NCBI RefSeq assembly: GCF_963678635.1
Contig: NC_087062.1
Span: 39,821,330-39,881,329, forward strand
Source of the DNA: Symsagittifera roscoffensis
Lineage: Eukaryota > Xenacoelomorpha > Acoela > Convolutidae
Length of the DNA: 60,000 bases
Reading direction: 5' to 3'
Shown: positions 1-10,365 of the stretch, piece by piece
How the letters are laid out: every line of letters begins with the position of its first letter
How positions within the stretch are numbered: position 1 is the stretch's first letter
The notes under the pieces: generated by a model
The model's database searches: none
The model's input: the letters and a program-made list of their open reading frames with translations, nothing else
Told to the model about the DNA's origin: nothing
Made by a program: the position numbers and the translations under genes

Positions 1-295
1 TGAACTTCGCAACGAAAAAGAAGTCGGTTGCCGAGGAAAATCACATTAGGTTCGGACATGGTGACTTCAGCCACACTTCAAATAAATCTGGCAACTAGGA
101 CTGCGTTACGAAATGTAGTGAGAAATGCCAAAAAGAGGAAATGTATTGGATTAAAAAGATCACAAAAAAAAGAAAACTAAGTTAAAAGAGGAAAACGATG
201 CTTCCAAAAGTAATAGTTTGAAGTTGGAACTGATGTCAGTTAATTGCATGGACGTATACATATGTAGAAATATAAATATTTTAGTATATACCAAT
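1..295. other. AT-rich sequence with a weak exon candidate
   Basis: A short plus-strand frame (about 3-98) is open from the window edge to a TAG and could be the end of an exon that begins outside the window. It encodes a basic, polar peptide with no recognised domain. The remainder is AT-rich with no repeat or RNA feature that I can support. Confidence 0.15.
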
Positions 296-296
296 A

Positions 297-474
297 GGTC
301 AAGGAATTGAAGGTCAGCGTCATTCCTCCTATGAACATGTGGAAGGACATGGGCTTCGACAGATTGGACTTCGTGCCCAACAACATCCCACTGGCTGCCG
401 CAAACCACGGGGCAATCTATGTAACTCGCACAACGCTGGTTATCTCGGACAGTTGCGAGGAAGACATCTCTGGT
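297..474 (+). CDS. candidate isolated exon, unknown protein
   Basis: A plus-strand frame runs about 58 codons from just after a possible acceptor (ATAG, at about 294-297) to TGA near 474. It is less AT-rich than its surroundings and reads as ordinary protein, with segments such as FDRLDFVPNNIPLAAANHG and a short acidic C-terminal end. No domain is recognised and no matching upstream exon is visible. An in-frame TAG lies at the putative exon boundary, so splicing would be needed to reach it. It could equally be a small fragment of a decayed element. Low confidence. Confidence 0.22.
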
Positions 475-2154
475 TGAGCTTCCCAGTCGTCGATAATCGT
501 CACGACTCTGATACCGAATCATTCTAAAGCAGGTTTTTTTTCTAAAAAAAATTTGAACAAGACAATTTTGTGAACAAAAGCGTGAATCCGATAGAGGATC
601 TCAAAAGGGAGCATAAAAAGACACCAGTTTAAAAAATCTATAAACCAGGCCTGTTTGCCAATAACCTTAGAACACAGGAATATGTTAGAACCAAATCATG
701 AGGTAATAGCTAATTTTAGGATAATGAACCTAAATGAGCATACTAAAAGTTTTTGTGTAAAAAAACAACCTGTTTAGTCGCCAATCAAAAAAGTCAATGT
801 TCAGCAACTTTAGGAAGAATAAAGAAGAGGTGGTCTATGTGAGAATGTTTTGTTGAACAATAAGGACACGACTGACGTTCACAAAACAGCATGGAAGGAA
901 GCTGAAAGCTTGGTTATGCGTTTTTGTTGAACACGATGCAAAACGAGATGAGATTTGAAGTCTTCTCGTGGTTGTAAGCGGAATGATTAGGCACGATTTG
1001 AGCACTTATTTAACTGTCCGCTGTCTATGATGTGCTTATCTGTGTTTTGTGAATCGGCTATGTTTTGTTATGAAATGAACGTGCGGGAGCCCTTAGTCGC
1101 TATATGTTACAATGTGTGTGTTGTGTGAATCGGCGGGCTATCATGAGAAAATGTGTAGAGTGATTTTTACCTGTTGCAGGGGACGTGTCCTATCTTAATA
1201 TAAGATGGAACTGCGGGAAAAAAAAAGAAGTGAATGACCTTGAAAAGAGTTTTTCAAAATTGTTTTTCTTTCATTCAAACAAATGTAAATATCCCTAAGC
1301 AAAATGAAGCGTAATTATGGTCTACAAGTAAGTGTTTGAAGCAAATTGCATAAAACTGCCATTTATAGTTGAATTTTAGAATTAAACTAAATACAATTCT
1401 TGAAGTTTCAAATGAGCAACATTTGGGCAGAAATTATTTGCAATATCTGAGACAGTTATAAATTTATAAAAGATGAACTTTTAGGACAGGAACAATTTGT
1501 AACAAACAAAAAAGTAGCCATTTTTCCAACCAGAAAAACAACTAGAAACTGAGTGGTTTTTGAGGAGCTTGTATTATAAAATTTTTCAATCGAGTAGAAA
1601 AATATGGATGAATGGAGTGTTCAATAAGCTCACAAAAAGAAGCTTGTCTTGAAAAACTGTTCAATTGTGCCGTAAACAAAATGGCGTTCAGTGGGTTCAA
1701 CCCATTGCTTCTGCAGACTACTGGAAACAAAAGCGTACACTTTTTGTCAAGCTGAATTAGACTTTGAAACAGTTTTATAAAGTGTTGCATTTTTTCAAAC
1801 TTTTGATTCGCTGGAATATAGTCGACGATATTGCAGTGTCTCGAAGACGAAGATTACAGCAATTGCCACAAAACTGTGGAACCAATTTGAGTTAGGACCG
1901 ATGTGGTTAACTCATAGAGTAATTTCGGATAGGGTACACCGTCTGCTCGTCACGCTATCTTATTTTCGGCCGGATAGATTCGTGCAACTTCTTAGTCTAA
2001 TACCGATCCTAATCTTACTCTTATACTTTCTAGTCTCAGGGTGTTTAACTAGTCTCTGCTAGGCTCAATAGATCTAGAGTATACTGGTTTATTGCGGCTG
2101 CTGAAGTTCTCTTGGAGAGGCAACTAATTTCTAAGTTAAATTCAAATCTCTCTG
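475..2154. other. non-coding AT-rich stretch
   Basis: I see no supportable gene, RNA or transposon boundary here. Short frames on both strands, including an 82-codon minus-strand one at 1542-1790, have no recognisable domain, conserved context or splice support and look like chance. Confidence 0.4.
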
Positions 2155-2182
2155 GTGCTGAAATTACAAGTAATTTCAGCAC
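2155..2182. repeat. perfect 28-bp hairpin
   Basis: A perfect inverted repeat with 13-bp arms (GTGCTGAAATTAC) and a 2-base AA spacer. It is an isolated cruciform/hairpin. No T run or gene end adjoins it, so it is not called a terminator. It may be the centre or tip of a decayed foldback element. Confidence 0.7.
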
Positions 2183-2971
2183 TTACAAATAAGTGGGTTG
2201 TTAGTTAGATGGATCATGATTGGTTAATATTAAATACTTTACAGTGGTAAAATATCTAATTTATCCAATCATAAAATATAGTTTAGATCAGGTTCCACCC
2301 ATCCGGGTTTTACAGAGTTTTTTAGAATTATCTTTCTGCAATTCAAAGGATGGATGATGAACGTTGGTATTTGGCGAACATCGTATTCTTGTCCGGTTTC
2401 TCTTGTTAGAGAAGTTCCAGGACGCTGGAGTTAGGGGCATCAATCGTTGTATCTTCTTGTGTCAACGACTGTGTTTCCCAACAAAATCAATCTGATTTCA
2501 AAATGGTTTGCTATGACGGGTTTTTCTGTATTATGTAGAGAACTTGTTTTGTGTTCAACCTCGTCTGGGAATGGCGTGGAGATTGTGCGTGGAGGGGATG
2601 CCATGTAACTCGGATCTGTACGTATACTTGAACATCGAGGTGGTCATTGCTCTAGTTCAATGAAGTCCTTTTCTGCGAAGTCAAGTCGTACTCTAAATCC
2701 TTTGAGTTGTGATTGTGGACGGCATATCGGTTGTGGTTAGCCATTCTTGTTCGAGTATAGTAGGGTCATTTTGTCTTTGGATGTTTGTCTTTGTTGTTGT
2801 GTGCTGATCTATATACTACAAGGTATGATTTACATTTTATAAAATTTTTATTAGTTCAGTTTTTTAATTATGAATTTAGTTAGTTGTTTTCACAAAAGCA
2901 TTTTGTTTTAGTTCGGTTATTTTGAAGATTTACTCACCCTTGAGTACCTCTTATTAAAAAAAGAAGTGTGG
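2183..2971. other. non-coding stretch
   Basis: AT-rich sequence with scattered G-rich patches. No supportable gene or repeat boundary is visible. Confidence 0.4.
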
Positions 2972-3062
2972 TCACAAAGCGTGGATGTAGCGCGGTGGGT
3001 TAGGCCGGCTATAGAGCATGCTCAGGACGTCCTCTCTGGTGGGAGTATGATTTCGTGCGGTT
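2972..3062 (+). repeat. possible tRNA-derived (SINE-like) remnant
   Basis: A G-rich patch contains an A-box-like block (TGTAGCGCGGTGGGTTAGG, 2986-3004). About 50 bases downstream is a degraded B-box-like block (GGTGGGAGTATGATTTCG, 3038-3055). The order and spacing are those of the internal pol III promoter of tRNA-derived SINEs, but no cloverleaf can be folded with confidence and the B box lacks the usual TTCGA core. It could be chance. Confidence 0.2.
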
Positions 3063-3360
3063 TCTTTGAGAGGTCCTGTTATGTGATAACGTTTTATGTT
3101 GGGTTTATGTTGGTCTTTCTTATGTTCCTTTGGTTGTGTCCTTTTTTCAAAAATCAAATTGTTTTTGTTATGGGTTTGTCTTTCGACTTGTTTGTGTTTT
3201 ATGATTTCTTTCTTAGACTTTATAATAGTCTTCAAAAGAATAAATTATCCAGTTTTAAACTGGGTTAATCCGGTTTGGGTACCGTTGGTTTTCTTTTCTT
3301 AGTCATGCTGTTATTTTATGATTTGTGGTGTTTAGTTAGCTGCGTTGGTTAGTTTGGTTT

Positions 3361-3370
3361 AGTATATAAT
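3361..3370 (+). promoter_or_regulatory. TATA-box-like element
   Basis: AGTATATAAT lies about 165 bases upstream of a good-looking plus-strand intron (3535-3781). If used, it would start a spliced, apparently non-coding leader transcript. It sits in an AT-rich region where such strings arise by chance. Confidence 0.25.
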
Positions 3371-3534
3371 TCCTTTCCAACCGGGTTAAAGGAAAGTTTG
3401 AAACTTGTTATCGTGTGTTAGAGTTGTTGAGTGTGAGAACTTGAAACTGAAATTCATTATTTAAACAATTCTTCGTGGGCGAGCTGTGCGAGTTTGGATA
3501 GAATTCCTGTGCGAGTGAATGAAAATATCAGAAG

Positions 3535-3781
3535 GTTAGTACTGCATTTTCATTTTATTAATTTATTAAATAGATTTTCAATTTTACTGCTTATTTTGGG
3601 GGAAATTTGAAGTTATAAATTTTCATCATATTTAAATTTACTGCTTTATGGGGGAATAATTCATAAATTAATTTACTACATTTGGTATAAACTTTATCAG
3701 ATTATCTTGTAAAAAATATTAATAAAGTTTAGAATAATTTAAACAAGTTTTTTTTTTTTTTTTTTTTTCTGTATTTTGCAG
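3535..3781 (+). other. candidate spliceosomal intron (plus strand)
   Basis: Donor AAG|GTTAGT at 3532-3540 and acceptor TTTTGCAG|AT ending at 3781 bracket 247 bases. A 21-base T run (3748-3768) serves as an exceptionally long polypyrimidine tract just before the acceptor. The following putative exon begins ATGATCGTGG but stops at once in that frame, so any transcript would be an untranslated leader here. The interval lies just downstream of the 3' end of the minus-strand virus-like frames. Confidence 0.3.
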
Positions 3782-3878
3782 ATGATCGTGGTATGAAGAC
3801 TAAAATTCTAAAAGAAACATGAGTAAAGAATGGTTAGTATTAATGTAAATTTATTAGTTAAGAATATTTGTAAATTAT

Positions 3879-3887
3879 ACTTACCTG
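3879..3887 (-). promoter_or_regulatory. consensus 5' splice donor abutting a stop codon
   Basis: Read on the minus strand, the TAA that ends the virus-like second frame (3888-3890) is followed directly by CAG|GTAAGT, a textbook metazoan donor. I cannot see its acceptor. It suggests the minus-strand frames either belong to, or were joined to, a spliced transcript. Confidence 0.4.
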
Positions 3888-5685
3888 TTAATCATCTGGG
3901 AAAAAACCGTGGGGGAAGATGTCGTGTATCATGTCTGAATTTGTTAGTAATTTTGCTAGTATGCGAATGATGTTTTTAGTTTGGAGCAGTGGCCAAAGCA
4001 ATTGAAGTGCTTTAATAGTTTTTAGTTCTTCGGTGCCTACTGCAAACTCATAAGGTGTGTTTTCAGTGAGATTATATATTTTGTGATTGTATTTAGTATT
4101 GTGAATAAATTCTAATATCGGGATTTCTATAGGTTGGATAAATTCATGTGGGATAAGGAAGGGTCTGGATTCTTCAGCATTAAAGGTCTTCGTGATGGTA
4201 CAAAATATATACATTTGTGCTATTGGGTCATAATTGCGGAGGATGCCGTGGAGGTTAGTATCTTTGATGCAATATGTGAAATTTAGAAAAAATGGCGAAG
4301 TGTACTTTGAATTAAGAAACTGAAAACGGTGGTGTGGTTGTCTTGATGGAGTGTGTAGATCAAAATGATTTTGTATGAAGCGATAATATGTATATGTGTG
4401 GGTTTGTTTAGTGCGTAACATAATGTCGTGTGAGCAGTGCAAATTGCGTTCATGTGGTGCAAGGAAGCGAAAATAATTGAAATTTTTCTTTAAAACTTTC
4501 GTAAGCTTGGATATCAGTTAGTGCTTCAGAAATGATGTGATCGTATTTTCTATCAAAAATATTGAGTGTGAATACATATGGTGTTTTGATGAAGAATTTT
4601 TCTGTTAGTTGTGGGTTAGCGAAGCGGTCGTCATCTAAAAATTGGTCTTGATTAGTATGGATGATATTATGGTCGTAATATTCTAGTGTAAATTCGTTAG
4701 CTCGGGGTGCAGTGAATGTTTTTAGTGATTTTTTATATCCTATATAAGTAAATTGTCTAGGTGTTAGTGTTGCGGTGAGTCTATATAGCATATCTTTATT
4801 CTTTTCTATATCGCTATGAGTATTAGATAGTGGCAGGCAAAGGGGATTAGTAAAATGATAATATGTTGTCCAATGAAGTGTAGGCATTAAAACATGTTCA
4901 TCTACAAAACTACGTGTGTCGTTAGTGTCGTTAGGTGTGTTTAAGGTATATTGTGGGAATGAGGGTAAGGTGATTGCTAGAAAATTTTTCGTGTTGGTGT
5001 GGTGTGGATAATTAATATACTCGCAGGCTGTTCCTGGTTTGGTCGGGAATGGATGGTTTGGGAATTTTCTTTTAAAAGTGCGATAAGCTCGGTTAGTGCT
5101 ATTTGATGATTCGGTTGATGTGGATGATTGTGCTAATGATGCAGTATAAGCTGAGGAGGGTGTAGGAGTAGGTGGGTTTGAGGATTCTATTGTGGAGGAA
5201 ATTTGATTTATAGTGAGGGTGTTAGGGTGTATTAGCTGTTGTTGTAGGGTGATTAAGTTATCGAGTTCTTGGGAGATTTGGGGAGTATCGGGAGAATTAG
5301 ATGATCGGTCGAAATGAAATGGAGAATAGGTTGGGGTTACTTGTGAAGCATAAGAGGGAGTAGAAACGGGCGGGAGTGGATTATTTAGTGGGTTCGGTTG
5401 AAAAGGGGGCTTTGAAAAAACTGAGGAGTTGGTTTAAAAATTATTGGATGGAGATGGTTCGGAGTCTGCAAATTCGTCAGGGGTTTCTATATTAGGGTTA
5501 TTGAGTTGTGAAATGGAGTATAAAACTGAAAAATCTGAATTAGTATCCGAATTCATGCTTGATGTTATATTACTAGTTGGAAAATCGGGTGGCGGGAAAG
5601 CAAAAAGTGGGATTATTGTGATTGGAGTGTTAAGGTTGGTTGGATGGGAATTTGAGCGGTGTAGGGATCCAAGTTGTCGGCTCAT
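3888..5685 (-). pseudogene. virus-like second ORF (unassigned; possible nucleoprotein position)
   Basis: A minus-strand frame starts at ATG 5685, which overlaps the stop of the preceding glycoprotein-like frame as ATGA. It is interrupted by one in-frame TAA (5434-5436), then stays open to a TGA at 4450. A one-step frame change near 4490 leads into a second open stretch that ends with TAA at 3888. About the first 200 residues are rich in Ser, Pro, Thr and Asn, with no visible signal peptide or membrane segment. The C-terminal part has mixed alpha/beta-like composition with many aromatics. I recognise no motif. Chuvirus genomes carry a nucleoprotein gene after the glycoprotein gene, so the position would suit N, but that is inference from order only. 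Alternatives are a gag-like protein or an extra ORF of an unknown element. The coding strand is conspicuously poor in G. Confidence 0.45.
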
Positions 5686-8514
5686 CGTGGGCTAAAAAAA
5701 TTATTATTTTGAGACTGAAAAGCGGTGGTATGGGGTTGTTCTATAATTTTTTCATATGTATTATCATCTTGTGAATGATGTGTCATTATATGTTGTATGG
5801 GACTTTGCGATATGTTTGGTCTAAAATTTGGGTTATGTGTTATTGCTAGGTTTCGGAAATTACGTGGGACTAAGGATAATGGATGGTTATGTGGTAGTGG
5901 TGGTAACTGTGGTGCTGTAGACGTTATTTCTATATTATTATGTTCTTCGTCGTACGTGTTCTGTCTTGTCGCTATTTTTGTGTTATATTCTTTTATTTGT
6001 GCGTCTAGAAGACTTTTGTTTATTGATGATGAAAAAATTCCAAAAAATCCTGCAAATAGTATGCGTGCTACACTTGCTTGTTTATTTACTTGTGTGTGTA
6101 TAGCGCATGTATTATAGATTCCTTTCAAAAGTGAAAAAAGAAATCCTATAAAGTTAAGCATTGCGTATAAAACAGTTAATTTTTCTAAGATGTAATAGGG
6201 CCATCCTAGAAAATCGAGAATTTTATTTTTAGTGTAACAAAGGTAAAAATATTTATAGGTGAAATATCTTGTGGTCTGTATTTTTCACCGTTTAGATATA
6301 TATAGTCTTTAATGTCTTTAAAATATCCGCTATAATCTTGTGTATAGATATCTACAAATCCTGCGGTTTCGGCAAGTTTGCGTAAGTTTTGGTCCATTGA
6401 TTGTCTTTGTATAGTGTCCATTTGTGTTAATAATTATTGGAATTGTTGTGTTCTAATGTGGTGTTGGATATCGGATTTTGAATATATTCCAATTGATTGT
6501 AAATCAATATTTGGGTTACGAGCAATAGCTCTGATGCTTTCGTGTGAAAATGTTTTGAGTGATTGCATTAACGTGGGGTATGGGGTAAGAAGATAATATT
6601 TATCTTCATCAGGGTTCAATTCTACTACATTGTGGCTATTTTCTGATCCACATGGGACTGCGGTATCCCAAAAATATGTTCGTCTTGAAAGTGTGTCAAC
6701 AAAATGTACTTTATGTTTGTAAAAGATAGGGATTCTTTTATAGCATCTTTTATCTTCAAAAACATATAGTGGTGATACTTTTTTGGTACAAGTATAAAAC
6801 CATAAAATGTTTCCTTCGTAGTCTAGAAAATTTGATCTATTTCCTGATAGTAAATATCCTGCGTAGGGTATTTTTAATACTGCTAGTGCAAGTGATTGTA
6901 GGATTTGTGTCCTTTCTAATTCGCATAGTTGGTGAAGTGTTTCTAATTCGGAGAGTGACATTTCTTGAAAAATTCGACTAATCGTGTTGTCTAACTTCAT
7001 ATCTAAGTGGATATCATAGTGGATATTACCAAAATAAGACTTATTCATTAGTGATAGTTCTTGTAAACGTGTGCTTCTAGTGTCATGTGGCTTTAGATGT
7101 CCACCAGGTTTACCATTACTTTTTTGAAAGTTAACTGGTATATATGATGTTCCTTCGTGTAGAGGATGACCTGTGGCATAAGGGTCAATTTTTATTTTTC
7201 CAGTGGTCATGTCGAAACCTTTTTCGTATTCAACTAATATTTCAGAATATTGTGTTTTGTGAAGTGGGTTTCTGTATTTGCATGCGATTTCTGTTTCTTG
7301 ATATATTTGAAAACGTGTTAATTTATTTTCTATATTATGGATATTTCGAAAATCAGTACTTTGTTTTCGCGATGGATTGACTTGTTCATATGGAATTGAT
7401 TGTATAAAATATTTTTCGTGAAAATTTATCATTCGAGCGTGTATTTTTGCTACTTGAAATGTTGTACATGTATCTTCGGGAAACCAAACAATTGTTGCTT
7501 GTGTCCGTGTTGTAGGATCACAATAACCTTGATCGTTTTTACAAGGTAGTCTAATTCCTTGATAGATCATTGTGTTGTCAGATAAATCTCGTGTGAGTTG
7601 TATTTTTTTGAGTTGTATTTTCCAATCGAAAAACATTATTTCTTGATATCCTCTATTTTTTGTGTCTGCTTTGCAGTTTGATGGATTATTTATACCAATG
7701 TGTGGTATCCAGTGCTTATCGTGTATGTCATAAGTTAATCTTCCGTGTGCGCCGTTGTATGGGTATTTTTCACCTAATTTTATATGTCCTTGATATCGTT
7801 CAAGTTCTGCTTGATGTACAGAATCGGCAAAGACTTGAAAATATACTATTTTTCTGTCGGTGTTTTTATTTCTTGTGATGTTTAGTCTGAGTAGCTCGTT
7901 TTTACAATCATCGGGATTTAGATGTAAAAGTTGTTCTATATTACTTTGGTAGAATGATTCGTGGTCAAGTCGGTTTTTATTTCCGTTTGAAACTTGTGAA
8001 CAATGTACTTTTTTTTCGGAAAATGTTGCTGTAAATTTATATCCTATGACTGTTGTTGCTCGGGCTTTTGAATATAGTGTCGCTATTACATTTGTAGCGT
8101 CTATAGCTTGTGGTTCCGTTTCGCATTGTGATACTTGATTTATTGCATATTTGTGTAGTGTTTTTTGTTCATTTTCTTCTCAATCGTAATGTGTTACTAA
8201 TAACGGGGTGTTACTAATATCTAATGGGTCCTGTGCGGGGAGAAGGATTTATGTTCTGATCGGAGTTTATTAGAAAAAGGAGTTGGAGAAATATCAATAT
8301 TTTTAGAATATACATGTGTATGATAATCCTGAGTACGGGTTATAAAATGTGATGTAACCAATTGTCTTTTTGGTATATCTGTCGTATTTACTGGTCGGCC
8401 TCAAAAATCGACTTCAAAAATTGCTTCATCTCAGTTGGTTTTTTGGTGTTCTTGTGAACCTAGTATCTTTCGCACTGCCGTGTTATAAGTGAGCTTTTCA
8501 TGTGGCTCAGACAT
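5682..8514 (-). pseudogene. endogenous chuvirus-like glycoprotein, degraded
   Basis: Membrane fusion/envelope-type glycoprotein, read on the minus strand. The best block is a 400-codon frame (7636-6434), open upstream without ATG to about 8185. It contains short landmarks such as GYLLSGNRSNFLDYEGN, CYKRIPIFY, FVDTLSRRTY and LTPYPTLM. To me these recall the conserved C-terminal half of chuvirus (Jingchuvirales) glycoproteins, a family known as endogenous elements in arthropods and nematodes, sometimes inside BEL/Pao retrotransposons. Downstream come hydrophobic segments (about 6160-6015, e.g. LYAMLNFIGFLFSLL and ILFAGFFGIF) and a polar Pro/Asn-rich tail. Breaks seen: TGA at 8431-8433 and 8401-8403, a frame change near 8250, TGA at 8180-8182, TAA at 6434-6436 and a frame change near 6225. 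The most upstream ATG is at 8514. It cannot encode a complete protein. No viral polymerase is visible upstream. The family call is from memory of motifs, not a search. Confidence 0.55.
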
Positions 8515-9510
8515 GAAATTGCACCAAGATGCTACCCGCACTGACAGAAATGGTTTCCGGTCGATTTAAATTGATTTTAAATCGATCCAAATCGATTAAC
8601 CATGTACATTTTACGAACCTAAATGGTGGTAAAAACACGACGAATGACACTGCCAGGCATTCAATTGGCCCGTGCGAACGTGAATAACCGTCTGCTCAAG
8701 GTTTTGAGTAAACGCTCATTCACTTCGTTTGTCATGGATCTCATCGCCGTGGTGATGGCCTTGTTTCGTCTATTCATGTGGGAAATCTTTTTTATAGTCC
8801 ACAGTGCATTGAAAACCGTACTGTCCCTCATATCATCATGTAGTTTCGTATAAATTCTAGCCTCACTCAAAAGCAGATACTTGGGATTAGCAGAATCCGA
8901 TCAAAGCTGTTGCAGAACTTGTGGTGCTTGTGGCCCAGTGAAAAGGGCAGATTTCCACTTGGAAGTTTCACCACTCTTCCACCTTTCTCGAGCCGTCTAC
9001 ATTAATGAATTCAAGTGAAAAAACGAGATGAAACTTCTTGGATGCATATTCTGCGCATCCTGTTTTGAGTTAGAATTGTCTTTGTGTCTATTCAAAAAAA
9101 AATCTTCCAAAAACATCTCCACCATCCATAATATACCTTTATCAGTATCATAAATCTCGTTAGGAAATGGCGTCAAAACTTGATTTCCCTTTAGTTACAG
9201 AATTGAGCTTAGCTTTCTAATTCTCGTGGGAAAAAAGTGTAAGTGATCATCGTTTACAAAAAGAAGACACAAAAGGCCAGTTACCTTTCGTTCCATTAGA
9301 TTTCGAACATCCAAGATGAATTCTGAAGGCATTTTCAGTAGTCAAAGAAAGTTTTCGAACAAGGAGTTTTTGTTGATTTCTGGTGTTGAAAAAAAATCCA
9401 GAATTAGCGTGACAACCGGGAAAATGCATGGGTCATTTGTTATCATAGTTGATCTGGGTGATTATGTCTTTTCGAGAACTTGTCGCCTATGAAGAATTTT
9501 TTTCTTGTTC

Positions 9511-9712
9511 AGAACTCGTCGCCTGTTGAGAACTCGTCGCCTGTTGAGAACTCGTCGCCAGTTGAGAACTCAACACCTGTTGAGATGTCGTCGCCTCTTG
9601 AGAACTCGTCGCATGTGGACAACTCATAGCACGTTCAGAACTCTGTGCCTGTTCAGGACTCGTTGACTGTCAAGAACTCGATTCCTGTTATTTAGAACTC
9701 CCCGCCTGTTGT
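9511..9712 (+). repeat. 18-bp minisatellite
   Basis: About eleven imperfect tandem copies of an 18-base unit, consensus GAACTCGTCGCCTGTTGA. The copies are nearly identical at the left and progressively diverged to the right. A degenerate copy precedes the array at about 9476. Only about two units are present at the matching place in the second duplication unit (about 13095-13160), so the array expanded in one copy or contracted in the other. The length is a multiple of three, but no frame stays open through it with a plausible start. Confidence 0.8.
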
Positions 9713-10365
9713 GCAGATCTTGTCTGGGCACTCTAAATGAAACCCCATGTTTGTAAAGCTACAATTGCAAAAAATACTTGCCCATCGCAAAAGTTTAAGC
9801 ATGAAAACCTTTAATTGAACTCTGAATAAATAATTTGAGACTGAATTCCATAAAAAATTGGCCAAGATCTGGGGTGATATTTGCTCCACTTCAACAATAA
9901 CGACATAGCCGAGTTATGACACTTCCCTGGGTGTGGTCTCGTGGTTGTACTCCGGGATATAACTTGCAAAGTTATAGCGGTTGCAGTACGGCAAGTTACA
10001 ATTACAGGGTCCAAATGTCCTGGAAAACGGACGCTTCAATGTTTCCATTTTCGTGCAATTTTTTGCTGCTGAAAAAAAAATATGCATCATGTTGATTCTT
10101 TCCTTTCCGATTATTTTAATCCGCAGGAACGCAGAAACAGTCCAGAATGAGATTGGAATTTCTGCAGTTTTGCTGAAATTATTTCAAATAAATGGAATTA
10201 TACAACATTTTGTCAGTATTGTTTTTTGCATAGTAGTAACGGTCAATTATATTAAATGATCATCTTTAGTAAAGGCCCCCTGCTATGGTACCTTGTGCCG
10301 AACTGATCTGCCTCCCCTACATGATCTAAGTACATGCAATTATGAAGTGTCTTCCATGATTGCTT
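9713..10365. other. sequence unique to duplication unit A
   Basis: About 650 bases without counterpart in unit B. Short frames on both strands show no recognisable features. Confidence 0.4.

Noticed and set aside
1542-1790. 82-codon minus-strand ORF
   Set aside because: No domain, no splice or promoter support and no second copy; its length is within chance for this base composition.
3748-3768. Poly-T run as a retroposon poly(A) tail
   Set aside because: No reverse-strand retroposon body or target duplication is visible. It fits better as part of a polypyrimidine tract or a simple microsatellite.
8180-8433. Alternative genetic code with TGA as Trp
   Set aside because: TGG is used for Trp in the same frames, TGA ends other plausible frames, and other lesions (TAA, frame changes) show ordinary decay.
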